A stretch of 52,522 nt of DNA from Paracoccaceae bacterium (GTDB lineage Bacteria; Pseudomonadota; Alphaproteobacteria; Rhodobacterales; Rhodobacteraceae). Of the stretch, positions 42,058 through 49,781 are shown in pieces. The DNA lies in the NCBI GenBank assembly GCA_018223085.1, contig JAAEZB010000005.1:1-52522 (forward strand), in the 5' to 3' direction. Position 1 is the stretch's first letter; each line of letters begins with the position of its first letter. The notes beneath the pieces are model-generated. The model worked only from the letters and a program-made list of their open reading frames with translations, searched no databases and was not told where the DNA came from. The position numbers and the translations under genes were made by a program.

Positions 42058-42390
42058 TTACAGAGATGTTCGGGGGATCACCCCAATCTCATTCAGGGTC
42101 GCTTCGATTTCGGAGCGGCCTTTTTTCTTTGCCTCAGCTTTCAACACATCGAAGCGGGTGCGAAGGGCCTCTTTCTCTGCGCCCTGACAATCATTCCATG
42201 GCCGCCCCTGAAGTCCCATGACGAGGGCGTAATATCCGATGAAATGCGGCCTTGTGCCCGCTTCCATAAGACGTCGGTAAGCTTCGTCGGCGCCAAGAGC
42301 GCGTAATGCCTCTGCGGACATGATCCCGGCCTGAGCACAGGCTGCTTCCACGGCTGGGCCAAGATTGCGAATGGAAGAAACTGGGGTCAT
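42058..42390 (-). CDS. TfoX C-terminal domain-like protein
   Basis: A 110-residue protein made of a helix-hairpin-helix-like domain: IRNLGPAVEAACAQAGIMSAE, then LRALGADEAYRRLMEAG and FIGYYALVMGLQGRPWND. This matches the free-standing TfoX/Sxy C-terminal domain. The N-terminal competence-regulator domain of TfoX is absent, so a role in competence should not be assumed. Confidence 0.83.
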   Translation of the reverse strand: MTPVSSIRNLGPAVEAACAQAGIMSAEALRALGADEAYRRLMEAGTRPHFIGYYALVMGLQGRPWNDCQGAEKEALRTRFDVLKAEAKKKGRSEIEATLNEIGVIPRTSL

Positions 42391-42468
42391 GGCGACAATG
42401 CCTCACAAAAACGAATCCGCCGGGCGGCTCCATTGAATGCTGGCATCATGCGAGGTCGGTGGGAAGGC

Positions 42469-42585
42469 TTAGATCATCGCCCAGTCGGTGAAGATCGGCG
42501 CTTTGACTGGCTCGGGTTTGTTCGCTGATGGGCGCGCGGGGCTCTGGCTTTGCGCAACCGATGGTTTGGGATTGGTATGTTGCAT
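42469..42585 (-). CDS. Probable small protein of 38 residues
   Basis: An ATG at 42585 follows AAGGA by 8 nt and opens a frame ending with TAA at 42469. The product is Pro/Ser/Lys/Gln-rich (QHTNPKPSVAQSQSPARPS) and ends in PIFTDWAMI, a hydrophobic tail with a Trp. It lies in an otherwise gene-free 393-nt stretch between the TfoX-type gene and tRNA-Asn. The good ribosome site and the distinct N- and C-terminal composition favour a real gene; without conservation data this remains uncertain. Confidence 0.45.
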   Translation of the reverse strand: MQHTNPKPSVAQSQSPARPSANKPEPVKAPIFTDWAMI

Positions 42586-42783
42586 TGGTTTCGTCCTTGC
42601 TCTGCGCCCAAGAAAGAGGATTGGGCCTGCAAAGATATAGAAACCACGGCATTCTGCCGATCTGATGCTGATTTGAGGGAAAGACCATGCCGAAACTGTG
42701 CCAGAAGATGGCAGAGTTTCGAAAAATGGGATGGACCCGAGTACGGATCTTCCTTGGATTGCTCAGTCAAAATCAGGAGATTT

Positions 42784-42858
42784 TGGCTCCGGCGGTAGGG
42801 ATCGAACCTACGACCAATTGATTAACAGTCAACTGCTCTACCGCTGAGCTACGCCGGA
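42784..42858 (-). tRNA. tRNA-Asn (anticodon GTT)
   Basis: A 75-nt tRNA on the minus strand with an encoded CCA (complement of TGG at 42784-42786). The acceptor TCCGGCG pairs with CGCCGGA. The anticodon stem GTTGA/TCAAT encloses loop CTGTTAA with GTT in the middle, and the T loop GGTTCGATCCC is present. Confidence 0.97.
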
Positions 42859-42869
42859 ACACGAGGCGT

Positions 42870-42898
42870 GATATAGCTGTGGTTTTTTCGGAGGTCCA
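42870..42898 (-). promoter_or_regulatory. Predicted promoter of tRNA-Asn
   Basis: On the minus strand TGGACC (42893-42898) and TATATC (42870-42875) are separated by 17 nt, and the tRNA begins 11 nt after the -10. It closely resembles the tRNA-Leu promoter in this window. Confidence 0.55.
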
Positions 42899-42937
42899 GA
42901 GGGTTTCGTCACATTTTTTTCGTTTTCTGTGATTTCT

Positions 42938-43852
42938 TCAAAGGCGTTTGAAAATGGCTTCGGATTCAAGGGGGCCTTGGCTTTCCACACAATTTTTCCC
43001 AATGAGATCAACAAGGTGTGCAAAGACATTTCGTGTCGCAGCTCCCATGAGGGCGGTAGGGGTCTCGGTGTAGATGCGGCGGGCCAGATCGTAGGCGCAG
43101 GCTGGGCCGGTTTCCAAGGCTGCAAGAATCTCGGCCTCGCGCATGTCGCGATGAGCCATCAACCAAGCGAGCCGTTCTGCGGGGGTTTCAATTGGTGCGC
43201 CATGGCCAGAATGAAATACGCGCCAGTCGCGTGCGGCCAGACGGCGGCATGACGCCATGAAGTCTGTCAAGTCCCCATCTGGTGGCGAGACCAGAGAACT
43301 GGCCCAACCCATCACATGGTCCCCACAGAAACAGGCGTCCCCTAGAGCAAAGGAGACGTGATTGCCGAAATGGCCCGGCGTATGGATCACCTCAAAGGAC
43401 CAATCATCGCCCTGAATGATTTCGCCATCTGCCAAGATTTGATCCGGCACAAAGCTTGCGTCGATACCTTCGCCGCCACCGGCCAGACCGTGTTCGGCCA
43501 AATCTTGCATGACGATGCTACGTCCGGCATAGGCATCCCCAAAAGCCAGTACTGGGGCGCCGGTTTTCTCGGCGAGAGGCCGCGCAAGGGGAGAATGGTC
43601 GACATGGGCATGGGTGACAAGGATATGGGTGATCTCTTGTCCCGGCGTGAGGGCGTCGAGGATGGCGTCTAGATGGACCTCCGACTGAGGGCCCGGATCA
43701 ATCACGGCGATCCCGCGCGTGCCGACAAGGTACGTATTGGTGCCCCGGAAGGTCATCGGCGAGGGATTGGGAGCCAGAAGGCGGCGCAATCCGGGTTCAA
43801 TTTCCTCGGCGACCCCGGCGGGTGGGTCGAATTTCAGGATTTCAGGATCCAT
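42938..43852 (-). CDS. MBL-fold metallo-hydrolase (LACTB2-like)
   Basis: A 304-residue metallo-beta-lactamase-fold protein. Metal-site motifs: THAHVDHSPLARPL, HTPGHFGNHVSF, FCGDHVMGW and the late HSGHGAPIE. A C-terminal winged-helix-like region (about 240-300) follows, as in the LACTB2/endoribonuclease-like branch. Substrates in this group range from RNA to thioesters, so the activity is open. It is divergent from the sensor kinase with a 39-nt gap. Confidence 0.88.
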   Translation of the reverse strand: MDPEILKFDPPAGVAEEIEPGLRRLLAPNPSPMTFRGTNTYLVGTRGIAVIDPGPQSEVHLDAILDALTPGQEITHILVTHAHVDHSPLARPLAEKTGAPVLAFGDAYAGRSIVMQDLAEHGLAGGGEGIDASFVPDQILADGEIIQGDDWSFEVIHTPGHFGNHVSFALGDACFCGDHVMGWASSLVSPPDGDLTDFMASCRRLAARDWRVFHSGHGAPIETPAERLAWLMAHRDMREAEILAALETGPACAYDLARRIYTETPTALMGAATRNVFAHLVDLIGKNCVESQGPLESEAIFKRL

Positions 43853-43891
43853 GGGCTTTCCTTCTGAACACTCTCACGGCAAGGTTTACGC

Positions 43892-45211
43892 ATGTTCTTT
43901 CAATGGCTCAAACGCTATATGCCGCGCAGCCTTTACGGGCGTGCGGCGCTGATCCTGATCCTGCCGGTGGTGACACTGCAACTTGTGGTGTCTTTTGTCT
44001 TTATCCAAAGGCATTTTGAAGGCGTGACTGAGCAGATGACGCGCACGGTTTCGCGGGAACTGGTGTTGTTGCTTGATGCAGTTGAGGTCAGTGCCGCCGG
44101 GTGGGATGAAAAAGAGCGCCTTACGCTTTTGTCAGACGCACTTGATTATCACGTGGAGATCGGCGCGGCTTTGCCTGCGGGCAATCAGAGACGCTGGTAT
44201 GATTTCTCGGGTCTTGTGGTGATCCGGACGCTGAATGATCTCGTGCCTGCGATTCGAGGTGTGGAATTGCCAGATAACCGCATCGTACGAGTCTACGCCG
44301 CAACCGGTCAGGGGACGACCTTGTTCGAGTTTGATCGCCTGCGTCTTTCGGCCACAAATCCGCATCAACTTCTTGTTAATATGGTGTTTTTCGGTGGCCT
44401 CATGACCCTGATTGCCTATTTTTATCTGCGCAACCAATTGCGGCCGGTTAAACGTCTGGCCGCCGCAGCCGAAGCCTTTGGTCGTGGTCGGCATGTGCCC
44501 TATGCACCAACTGGGGCGATTGAGGTGCGTGCTGCGGGCAATGCATTTCTTGATATGCGCGCACGGATCGAGCGCCAGATTGAACAGCGTACGCTCATGC
44601 TCTCCGGTGTGAGTCATGATCTGCGCACCCCTTTGACGCGGCTTAAGCTTGGCCTAAGCCTGCTGGATCGAGAAGACGCCGAGCCTCTTGAACGTGATGT
44701 GGAGGACATGAAACGTCTGCTGGATGAATTTCTGAGTTTTGCGCGGGGTGCACACGAGGGCGAGCCGGAAAAGGTCGATCCCCTAGCACTCGTGCGTGAA
44801 ATCGTTGAAGACAGTGCGCGAGGTGGGCGCAATGTTACACTAGGTGCCATCGAAGGCGATGGTGAGGGACTTGTGTCCTTACGTGTTGTGGGAATCAAAC
44901 GGGCGGTGGAGAACCTGATTGGCAATGCTGTGCGCTATGGCACCAAGGCTGAGGTGTCGCTGCGCCTTTCGGATAAATCCCTGCGCATCCGCGTGGAGGA
45001 TGACGGACCGGGTATTGCACCGGGAGACCGTGAAGAAGCGATGAAACCCTTTGCGCGGTTAGAGCCCGCTCGCAATCAGAATCGCGGTATGGGGGTTGGT
45101 CTTGGCTTGTCCATCGCGGCAGATGTCGCACGCGCCCATGGCGGGGTTTTACGGCTTGGCGAGAGTGAGGCATTGGGCGGGCTTTGCGCCGATATCGTGA
45201 TCGCACGTTAA
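43892..45211 (+). CDS. EnvZ-like sensor histidine kinase
   Basis: A 439-residue two-transmembrane kinase. Helix 1 is near residues 17-38, then a periplasmic sensor of about 115 residues, helix 2 near 155-172, HAMP, and a dimerisation domain with the phospho-acceptor His242 in LSGVSHDLRTPLTRLKL. The ATPase domain follows, with N-box AVENLIGNAVRYG, G1 VEDDGPGIAPGD and G2 GMGVGLGLSIAA. No response-regulator gene lies on either side in this window, so the kinase is orphan here. Signal and target are unknown. Confidence 0.9.
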   Translation: MFFQWLKRYMPRSLYGRAALILILPVVTLQLVVSFVFIQRHFEGVTEQMTRTVSRELVLLLDAVEVSAAGWDEKERLTLLSDALDYHVEIGAALPAGNQRRWYDFSGLVVIRTLNDLVPAIRGVELPDNRIVRVYAATGQGTTLFEFDRLRLSATNPHQLLVNMVFFGGLMTLIAYFYLRNQLRPVKRLAAAAEAFGRGRHVPYAPTGAIEVRAAGNAFLDMRARIERQIEQRTLMLSGVSHDLRTPLTRLKLGLSLLDREDAEPLERDVEDMKRLLDEFLSFARGAHEGEPEKVDPLALVREIVEDSARGGRNVTLGAIEGDGEGLVSLRVVGIKRAVENLIGNAVRYGTKAEVSLRLSDKSLRIRVEDDGPGIAPGDREEAMKPFARLEPARNQNRGMGVGLGLSIAADVARAHGGVLRLGESEALGGLCADIVIAR

Positions 45212-45236
45212 TATGGATCGAATCGCAAAAGAAGTT

Positions 45237-45313
45237 TGGTAGGCCCGGCAGGACTTGAACCCGCAACCAAAGCGTTATGAGCGCTCTGCTCTAACCAATT
45301 GAGCTACAGGCCC
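45237..45313 (-). tRNA. tRNA with anticodon CAT (elongator Met or Ile2)
   Basis: A 77-nt minus-strand tRNA including CCA (complement of 45237-45239). The acceptor GGGCCTG pairs with CGGGCCT (two G-U pairs); the anticodon stem GAGCG/CGCTT encloses loop CTCATAA. It lacks initiator features (three G-C pairs at the anticodon stem base), so it is elongator Met or the lysidine-modified Ile2. The stem and T-arm resemble Ile2, but sequence alone by eye does not settle this. Confidence 0.93.
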
Positions 45314-45328
45314 TACCTTAAGGCCCTT

Positions 45329-45356
45329 TTGCTAGCAGAAGGCGCGGGCACGTCAA
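45329..45356 (-). promoter_or_regulatory. Predicted promoter of the CAU tRNA
   Basis: On the minus strand TTGACG (45351-45356) and TAGCAA (45329-45334) are spaced by 16 nt, and the tRNA 5' end is 15 nt downstream. Judged by eye. Confidence 0.45.
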
Positions 45357-45421
45357 GGGTTGGCGTTGCCTCTGCGGCGGTGATGGTCTAGTGCCTCTGC
45401 AAGCCAGAGATGGAGTGTGAC

Positions 45422-46468
45422 ATGAGCGACGGCAAGAATGGCATCACTTACGCGGATGCGGGTGTGGATATTGACGCGGGCAATGCGCTCGTTGACCGGA
45501 TCAAACCTGCGGCCAAGCGGACGACGCGGTCGGGGGTGATGTCGGGCCTCGGTGGGTTCGGGGCGCTTTTCGACCTGAAGGCAGCAGGCTATGAAGATCC
45601 TATCCTCGTTGGCGCAACGGATGGTGTCGGCACCAAGCTGCGTATCGCGATTGATACAGGCAACGTAGACGGTGTTGGAATCGACCTTGTCGCCATGTGC
45701 GTGAATGACCTCGTTTGTCAGGGCGCCGAGCCGCTCTTTTTCCTCGACTATTTCGCCACTGGAAAGCTTGAGACCGAGATCGCCGCCCGGATCATCGAAG
45801 GTATCGCCGAAGGCTGTGTGCAGTCGGGCTGTGCTTTGATCGGTGGGGAGACGGCCGAGATGCCGGGCATGTATGAGGCCGGGGATTTCGATCTCGCGGG
45901 CTTTGCCGTGGGCGCGATGGAGCGTGGGGCGGATCTGCCAGTGGACGTCGCCGAAGGCGATGTCCTTCTCGGTCTTGGCTCCAATGGCGTCCATTCCAAT
46001 GGCTATAGCCTCGTGCGCAAGCTGGTTGAAATTTCGGGTCTTGGCTGGGATGATGCCTGCCCGTGGACAGACGACACACTTGGCGCGGCGCTTCTGGCTC
46101 CGACGCGGCTTTATGTGAAGCAGGCGCTCGAAGCCGTACGCGCTGGCGGTGTGAACGGGCTGGCTCATATTACAGGTGGTGGTCTGACTGAGAACCTGCC
46201 GCGTGTTTTGCCCGAAGGGCTAGGGGCCGATATTGATCTGGCTGCGTGGGAATTGCCCGCAGTGTTCAAATGGCTGGCTGCGACCGGCGGTATAGCAGAA
46301 TCAGAGCTACTCAAGACGTTCAACTGCGGCATTGGCATGATCCTTGTGGTCGCGGCGGACCGCGCCGAGGCTTTGGCGGATCTTCTGAGCGCTGCTGGCG
46401 AAGATGTGAGCCGTATTGGTACCGTGACCCAAGGCGAGGGCGTGCGCTACGCAGGAACCCTCCTGTGA
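45422..46468 (+). CDS. purM: Phosphoribosylformylglycinamidine cyclo-ligase (AIR synthetase)
   Basis: A 348-residue enzyme for the fifth step of purine synthesis, closing the imidazole ring with ATP. Hallmarks: [61 protein letters not shown] and [17 protein letters not shown]. An ATG four codons upstream is possible; 45422 gives the usual N-terminus. It overlaps purN by 4 nt (GTGA). Confidence 0.97.
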   Translation: MSDGKNGITYADAGVDIDAGNALVDRIKPAAKRTTRSGVMSGLGGFGALFDLKAAGYEDPILVGATDGVGTKLRIAIDTGNVDGVGIDLVAMCVNDLVCQGAEPLFFLDYFATGKLETEIAARIIEGIAEGCVQSGCALIGGETAEMPGMYEAGDFDLAGFAVGAMERGADLPVDVAEGDVLLGLGSNGVHSNGYSLVRKLVEISGLGWDDACPWTDDTLGAALLAPTRLYVKQALEAVRAGGVNGLAHITGGGLTENLPRVLPEGLGADIDLAAWELPAVFKWLAATGGIAESELLKTFNCGIGMILVVAADRAEALADLLSAAGEDVSRIGTVTQGEGVRYAGTLL

Positions 46469-47061
46469 CGAAGCGCGTCGCGATCTTTATTTCTGGGGGC
46501 GGCTCGAACATGGTCCGCCTCGTTGAGGATATGCAGGCCGGGAATCATGCAGGTGAGCCGGTTCTCGTCCTTGCCAATGATATTAACGCAGATGGCCTTA
46601 CCAAAGCCAAAGCCCTTGGCGTGCCGACGGCTGTCGTTGACCATAGACCTTTTAAAGGTGACCGGGCCGCCTTTGAGGCCGCGCTTCAGGCTGTGCTAGA
46701 TCAAGTGCAGCCTGACATTATTTGCCTTGCCGGGTTCATGCGGGTTCTGACCGAAGGCTTCGTGGCGCCTTGGGAAGGCAAGATGCTCAATATCCATCCG
46801 TCTCTCCTGCCGAAGTACAAAGGGCTTCATACCCATGCCCGTGCGCTTGAGGCCGGAGACCGCGAACATGGTTGCACGGTGCATCTCGTGACGCCCGCCC
46901 TTGATGATGGCCCTATCCTCGGTCAGGCTCACGTACCGGTGCTTGAGGGCGACACCCCGGACGACCTTGCGGCGCGGGTTCTGGTGCAGGAGCATAGGCT
47001 CTATCCGGCAGTGCTACGCCGTTTTGCGGCGGGGGATATGCGCCCGATTATGCTGCCCTGA
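46465..47061 (+). CDS. purN: Phosphoribosylglycinamide formyltransferase
   Basis: A 198-residue enzyme that formylates GAR using 10-formyl-tetrahydrofolate. Motifs: [14 protein letters not shown] (phosphate loop) and [20 protein letters not shown] with the catalytic Asn and His; the later Asp is in ALDDGPI. It starts with GTG at 46465 overlapping the purM stop, so translation is coupled. The longer frame upstream lies within purM and is spurious. Confidence 0.96.
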   Translation: MTKRVAIFISGGGSNMVRLVEDMQAGNHAGEPVLVLANDINADGLTKAKALGVPTAVVDHRPFKGDRAAFEAALQAVLDQVQPDIICLAGFMRVLTEGFVAPWEGKMLNIHPSLLPKYKGLHTHARALEAGDREHGCTVHLVTPALDDGPILGQAHVPVLEGDTPDDLAARVLVQEHRLYPAVLRRFAAGDMRPIMLP

Positions 47062-47150
47062 GCGAGGCCGCGCCCATGTTTGCATTTTCTCTGCAGACAC
47101 CGTAAGCCTGTCCGGAAGGGGCGAGCGACCAACAAAGAAGAACTCCGCGT

Positions 47151-48308
47151 ATGAAAACACTGACAACGACTGAGGAACTTGCGCAATTCTGCGCTCTGGC
47201 GCGCAGCAAGCCCTATGTCACGATTGACACCGAATTCCTCAGAGAGCGGACTTATTACTCCAAGCTTTGCCTGATTCAGATGGCCGTGCCAGATCACGAG
47301 GGTGATGACGCGGTACTCATTGACCCGCTTGTCGGCGACATGTCTCTTGAACCGCTTTACGATCTGTTCCGTGATACCTCCGTGGTCAAAGTTTTCCATG
47401 CGGCACGGCAGGATCTTGAGATTTTCTTTGTCGAGGCCAAGGTCTTTCCCGACCCTCTTTTCGATACTCAGGTGGCCGCGATGGTCTGTGGTTTTGGGGA
47501 ACAGGTTGGCTATGAGACCCTTGTGCGTAAGATCGCCAAACAGGGTGTTGATAAATCCAGTAGATTTACCGACTGGTCGCGCCGCCCCCTGACCGAAGCT
47601 CAACAGAAATATGCGCTTGCTGACGTGACTCATCTGCGTCTGGTCTATGAGTTTCTTGCTGAAAAGCTTGCGCATACCGGCCGTGCCCATTGGGTTGACG
47701 AAGAGCTTCGGGTTCTGACCAACCCGGAAACCTATACAGTTCGCCCTTCCGAGGCCTGGCGCCGGGTCAAGACGCGGACAGCCACACCGAAATTCCTTGC
47801 TGTAGTGCGCGAGTTGGCGCGCTTTCGCGAAGGCTATGCCCAGAGCCGGAACATTCCGCGCAATCGCGTTTTCAAGGATGATGCGCTTGTCGAACTAGCC
47901 TCAACCAAGCCGAGGTCATTGCAGGATTTGGGGCGCTCGCGTTTGCTTTTGCGCGAGGCGCGTAAAGGGGAAATCGCAGAAGGTATTCTGCACGCCATTC
48001 AGATTGGTGTTGATTGTCCGCCCGAGGATATGCCCAAGCCCGACAAATCCCGCGAAAAGCTTCAGGTCAATCCTGCGCTTGCGGATCTTCTGCGGGTGCT
48101 TCTCAAAGCCCGAACCGAAAGCTCAGGCGTTGCCGCTAAGCTGATTGCTACAGCTTCCGATCTCGATGCGATTGCGGCTGGTCTGCGGGATGTGCCCGCC
48201 CTGAGCGGGTGGCGGAGCGAAGTCTTCGGTGAGGAGGCTCTGCAGCTTTGCGAGGGTAAGATTGCTCTGGCGGCAAAGGGCAACAGCGTTCAGGTTGTGC
48301 CGCTTTGA
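47151..48308 (+). CDS. rnd: Ribonuclease D
   Basis: A 385-residue 3'-5' exoribonuclease for tRNA maturation. The DEDDy active site is visible: TIDTEFLRERTYY (Asp, Glu), FHAARQDLEIFF (Asp) and KYALADVTHLRLVY (Tyr, Asp). An HRDC domain follows at about residues 200-290, and a second C-terminal domain completes the normal length. A possible promoter (TTGCAT, 17 nt, TAAGCC) lies at 47080-47108, 42 nt upstream. Confidence 0.94.
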   Translation: MKTLTTTEELAQFCALARSKPYVTIDTEFLRERTYYSKLCLIQMAVPDHEGDDAVLIDPLVGDMSLEPLYDLFRDTSVVKVFHAARQDLEIFFVEAKVFPDPLFDTQVAAMVCGFGEQVGYETLVRKIAKQGVDKSSRFTDWSRRPLTEAQQKYALADVTHLRLVYEFLAEKLAHTGRAHWVDEELRVLTNPETYTVRPSEAWRRVKTRTATPKFLAVVRELARFREGYAQSRNIPRNRVFKDDALVELASTKPRSLQDLGRSRLLLREARKGEIAEGILHAIQIGVDCPPEDMPKPDKSREKLQVNPALADLLRVLLKARTESSGVAAKLIATASDLDAIAAGLRDVPALSGWRSEVFGEEALQLCEGKIALAAKGNSVQVVPL

Positions 48309-48326
48309 ACTGAAGGCGTCGGCGTT

Positions 48327-48833
48327 TTAGCGCCGCGCCTGCCTTGCATTGCTCTTGGAATAGACCTTAACCACACGCACGCCTTCAAGTTGCTGGTCGG
48401 TGAGCTTGTGGGCGACGAGCAGACGCCGCGCCGATTCGGCTCCAACCGCATAGCGCGGATTTTGCACAGCCTTCAGATCATAGCTCAATACACCTTTGAT
48501 TGGCTTGCCCTCGTTGCGCGGATCAAGCTTGATCGCATAGGCACCCTGAACTGTGGCAAGGCCGGTCGCACGAATGATCGCGCCGCCGGGGACGCGCTCT
48601 ACACGCAACTCGTCCACACGCGCGACGGGCGTACCGAGGTAGCTTGAACCGGGGCGCTTCCCAAGGATGCCGGGGCCTTCCTGAGGCAGGAGCGGATTGA
48701 GCTTGGCTTTTTCTTCTTCTGTGAGCGCGACCTCTTCGCTGCCGCCGAACCAGTTCAGCGGATTGAGACGGCTCGAACAGGCGCTCAGGCCAAGGGCGGC
48801 GACCAGGAGAAGTATCGTGACTGAATTGCGCAT
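48327..48833 (-). CDS. Lipoprotein of unknown function
   Basis: A 168-residue protein with a type II signal peptide and lipobox LSAC (Cys19) followed by Ser, which predicts outer-membrane sorting. The mature part begins with LNPLNWFGG, then a charged linker and a beta-rich domain (GGAIIRATGLATVQGAYAIK) with a Lys/Arg-rich end. No known domain is recognised. It is convergent with rnd (18 nt) and divergent from sufE. Confidence 0.75.
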   Translation of the reverse strand: MRNSVTILLLVAALGLSACSSRLNPLNWFGGSEEVALTEEEKAKLNPLLPQEGPGILGKRPGSSYLGTPVARVDELRVERVPGGAIIRATGLATVQGAYAIKLDPRNEGKPIKGVLSYDLKAVQNPRYAVGAESARRLLVAHKLTDQQLEGVRVVKVYSKSNARQARR

Positions 48834-48910
48834 CGGCTCGACCTCTTGACGGTTTGTTATGGGTTAGCCGATTGCACGGCCTTTGAAAAGCATCAAGCAG
48901 GGCTGGACCT

Positions 48911-48944
48911 TTGACAAGGACGGTTCTAACTGATGAAAAACCGT
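48911..48944 (+). promoter_or_regulatory. Inverted repeat and -35-like box upstream of sufE
   Basis: TTGACA (48911-48916) is a perfect -35 hexamer, but the -10 at 17 nt (TGAAAA) is poor. ACGGTT (48920-48925) and AACCGT (48939-48944) form an inverted repeat with a 13-nt spacer that ends just before the ribosome site GAGGAGAGAG. It could fold in the leader or serve as an operator. Confidence 0.3.
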
Positions 48945-48957
48945 TGAGGAGAGAGCC

Positions 48958-49365
48958 ATGGCCAGCGCCGCATTCGAGGAGATCGTCGAAGATTTCGAAT
49001 TCATCGAGGATTGGGAAGACCGCTATCGCCATGTGATTGATCTTGGCAAGGCGATGAATCCGCTTGAAGAGGCGCTAAAGGTGTCGGCGACGAAGGTCGA
49101 TGGCTGTGCGTCGCAGGTCTGGTTGCATCCGCGCATTGAGGGCGGGGTGTTCACCTTTGAAGGTGATAGCGATGCGATGATTGTGCGCGGCCTGATTGCC
49201 GTGCTGCGGGCGCTTTACAACGATCTGCCGGTGGCCGAGGTTGGCAAGGTCGATGCACGGGCAGAATTCGAACGGCTTGGCCTTAATGAACATCTGTCTT
49301 CACAGCGATCCAATGGGCTACGAGCTATGATCGAACGCATCCGTACCGTGGCGGCAGCCGCTTAA
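48958..49365 (+). CDS. sufE: Cysteine desulfurase activator SufE
   Basis: A 135-residue sulfur-acceptor protein for SufS in iron-sulfur cluster assembly. The acceptor Cys is Cys50 in KVDGCASQVWL; FIEDWEDRYRHVIDLG at the N-terminus and the final region NGLRAMIERI match SufE. The ribosome site GGAGAGAG is clear. No other suf genes are in the window, so it is separated from the suf operon. It is convergent with the ribbon-helix-helix gene, 3 nt apart. Confidence 0.94.
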   Translation: MASAAFEEIVEDFEFIEDWEDRYRHVIDLGKAMNPLEEALKVSATKVDGCASQVWLHPRIEGGVFTFEGDSDAMIVRGLIAVLRALYNDLPVAEVGKVDARAEFERLGLNEHLSSQRSNGLRAMIERIRTVAAAA

Positions 49366-49368
49366 TCT

Positions 49369-49605
49369 TTACAGAGAGGCCTGTGACGCACGACGCTTGT
49401 AGTGGTCGAGTACGTATAGCCTGATCGCGGTCGCCAAGCCGGTTTCCATATCGCGATTTGCATCAATTTGAGCTGCCAGCTCGTTGATTGCGAGGGACTT
49501 TTCTTCGGCAATTTCGCGGAAGGCGCGCCAAAAATCATCCTCAAGAGAGACGCTTGTGCGATGGCCGCGTAGCGTCAAAGAGCGTTTGATGGGGCGTGCG
49601 CTCAT
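49369..49605 (-). CDS. Ribbon-helix-helix domain protein
   Basis: A 78-residue protein of the RHH_4 type (KRSLTLRGHRTSVSLEDDFW: beta strand then helix, followed by a second helix SLAINELAAQIDANR). RHH proteins bind DNA as dimers through the N-terminal strand. It starts in ATGA overlap with the DUF4169 gene and is the third gene of the fumC transcript. The target is unknown; autoregulation of fumC is a reasonable guess. Confidence 0.85.
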   Translation of the reverse strand: MSARPIKRSLTLRGHRTSVSLEDDFWRAFREIAEEKSLAINELAAQIDANRDMETGLATAIRLYVLDHYKRRASQASL

Positions 49606-49781
49606 TTGTTGTCACGCTCATGGCCATCAAGATGGCGCTTGGCGATGTCAGCTTTTGCCTGCTCTTCAGTCTTCGTCGCATTGCTGCGCCCGAATTTCAC
49701 AGCGTTCTCGTCAGCGCGGGCCTTCTTCTCGGCCCGCGCTTTTTCTTTCCGAAACCGGTTCAGGTTGACCGGAGCCGCCAT
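49602..49781 (-). CDS. DUF4169 family small protein
   Basis: A 59-residue, very basic and charged protein (APVNLNRFRKEKARAEKKAR, then RSNATKTEEQAKAD and a His/Asp end HERDNK). It is of the DUF4169 type, predicted to be one or two long helices. The ATG at 49781 overlaps the fumC stop by 1 nt (TGATG on the minus strand) and its stop overlaps the RHH start by 4 nt, so all three genes are translationally coupled. The function is unknown. Confidence 0.85.
   Translation of the reverse strand: MAAPVNLNRFRKEKARAEKKARADENAVKFGRSNATKTEEQAKADIAKRHLDGHERDNK

Noticed and set aside
42687-42821. Plus-strand 44-residue ORF running into the antisense of tRNA-Asn (ending VGIEPTTN)
   Set aside because: The C-terminal part is the complement of the tRNA, a well-known source of spurious peptides, and there is no independent support.
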